The notes under the pieces are model-generated. The model worked only from the letters and a program-made list of their open reading frames with translations. It was not told the origin of the DNA and ran no database searches. From assembly GCA_009731375.1 (NCBI GenBank), contig BJOX01000242.1, forward strand, positions 251,310-290,491: a stretch of DNA of 39,182 nt. Reading direction: 5' to 3'. This document shows, one piece after another, positions 38,430 to 39,182 of this stretch (the first letter of the stretch is position 1; each line of letters starts with the position of its first letter). A program made the position numbers and the translations under genes. The DNA is from Paulinella micropora (Eukaryota; Cercozoa; Imbricatea; Euglyphida).

Positions 38430-38927
38430 TCAGAACTTTAAAAATATCTTTGAAACATCATTACTTTCTTTTTTTGACTTCTCTGGTTGTCCCGCATAAA
38501 CATTGACATTAACACGGCCAGTCTTCTTACCTTTACCTTTCTTAGGCTGTTCCTCTTCCTCACTTTCGCTTTCGCTTTCACTCTCCTCTTCCACTTGCTT
38601 TTTTACCACTTTCTTCGCCTTCTTCTGTTTAGTCTTCAATTTCATCTTGGATATTTTATCCGCAACGATATCTACAAAGTCGTGTTCTACTTCCTCATCC
38701 GAACTGCTCTCCTCACTTTTCTCGCCGTCCCGCCCATCAATCATATCCTTAGCCAACTGTTTCTTGGCCGTATGTTCCATCTTTTCATCATTGGTCATTT
38801 CTTTAACATTCTTAGCCTCTTCCTCCGCTAGTAGTTCCCTAGCCCTCTCAATCTTCCTTTGCTTAGCCTTTTCCTTTCGCCTCGCATTAGCGATTTTAAG
38901 ATTTTCTACCGAAGATTTACCCGGCAT
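38430..38927 (-). CDS. Acidic/basic low-complexity protein, element 2
   Basis: 165 codons, intact. MPGKSSVENLKIANARRKEK, a Lys/Arg helix, acidic Ser-Asp-Glu segments, Lys-rich block, Ser-Glu repeat and the C-terminus SNDVSKIFLKF. Paralogue of 19,775-20,284. Divergent from the fibre gene with a 64-bp spacer. Confidence 0.75.
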   Translation of the reverse strand: MPGKSSVENLKIANARRKEKAKQRKIERARELLAEEEAKNVKEMTNDEKMEHTAKKQLAKDMIDGRDGEKSEESSSDEEVEHDFVDIVADKISKMKLKTKQKKAKKVVKKQVEEESESESESEEEEQPKKGKGKKTGRVNVNVYAGQPEKSKKESNDVSKIFLKF

Positions 38928-38977
38928 ACTTGCTTGCTATGGGTTGCTATATTTTCCTAAATATAATATTTTAATTA

Positions 38978-38991
38978 AGATAATATATACA
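38978..38991 (+). promoter_or_regulatory. TATATACA motif before second fibre gene
   Basis: GATAATATATACA lies directly before the ATG, matching TAATATATACAG before the first fibre gene although the rest of the spacer has diverged. Confidence 0.6.
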
Positions 38992-39182
38992 ATGGGCAGT
39001 CAATATAAATCGCTCTTAGGCTTATCTGAAATTGCGGTTGATAGTCTGGATATAGCCAACCTTGATTTAACGAACACAAACATAGTGGGCTTATACACAG
39101 ATAGGGTGCCAGAAGATGCTGACCCCGTAAATCTTTATTTTACTAATAGCCGATTTGATGCGAGGTTGGCTTTAAAATCAAC
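38992..39182 (+). CDS. Fibre-like protein, element 2, N-terminus only
   Basis: 63 codons to the window edge, starting MGSQYKSLLGLSEIAVDSL. Closely similar to the first fibre (both share DLTNTNIVGL and TDRVPED), with conservative changes. It defines the start of a second fibre gene and confirms that the element 1 gene order is repeated. Confidence 0.8.
   Translation, partial: MGSQYKSLLGLSEIAVDSLDIANLDLTNTNIVGLYTDRVPEDADPVNLYFTNSRFDARLALKS

Larger units (their letters stand above)
36600..39182. mobile_element. Element 2: second Polinton-like element, partial
   Basis: Carries integrase, zinc-binding protein, a viral small protein, low-complexity protein and the start of a fibre gene, in the same order and direction as the left part of element 1 but with diverged sequence. 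No lesion is seen in any of its complete genes. It continues beyond the window. Confidence 0.75.

Overview
The window is eukaryotic nuclear DNA in two very different parts. Positions 1 to about 17,600 are host-like: mixed base composition, many microsatellites (TAA, TAG, TCAA, ACAT, CT), poly-G/C tracts, two large N gaps, and spliced genes with short GT-AG introns (52, 55, 56, 57, 59, 83 and 94 nt, plus one of 174 nt). About 17,640 to the window end is AT-rich, intron-free and densely coding, with a Polinton/Maverick-like or Polinton-like-virus gene set. The host cannot be named from sequence alone; a protist or alga is my best guess, with low confidence.

Host part. A lysine/glutamate-rich gene lies on the minus strand at about 250-1,350. 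Three 153-bp palindromic repeats follow, spaced about 343 bp apart. From 3,021 to 7,328 a seven-exon plus-strand gene can be assembled with consistent splice phases: an N-terminal SET-like domain, a central domain of a large uncharacterised eukaryotic family with transposase-like acidic motifs, and a C-terminal RanBP2-type zinc finger. The stretch 7,330-15,870 is mostly repeats, microsatellites and gaps without convincing genes. A cyclin-box gene with two compensating frameshifts (minus, 15,868-16,391) and a clean two-exon gene (minus, 17,111-17,597) lie just before the viral-type DNA.

Element 1 (about 17.64-36.49 kb) carries, in order: a broken charged protein, a broken rve integrase, an acidic/basic low-complexity protein, a large fibre-like protein ending in an S74 chaperone domain, small membrane and hypothetical proteins, an A32-like packaging ATPase, a small basic virion-like protein, a coiled-coil protein, an adenain/Ulp1-like cysteine protease, minor and major capsid proteins, a further structural-type protein, a GIY-YIG nuclease, two paralogous small proteins, and a protein-primed family B DNA polymerase. 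Integrase, fibre, ATPase, coiled-coil protein, protease, major capsid and polymerase each contain stops or frameshifts, so this copy looks endogenised and decaying.

Element 2 begins at about 36.6 kb and runs off the window. It repeats the order integrase, low-complexity protein, divergently transcribed fibre, but with clearly diverged proteins and no visible lesions. Two related but distinct elements therefore lie head to tail. Element 1 also holds a family of oriented intergenic hairpins, and several of its genes share a TATATACA-like motif directly before the ATG.
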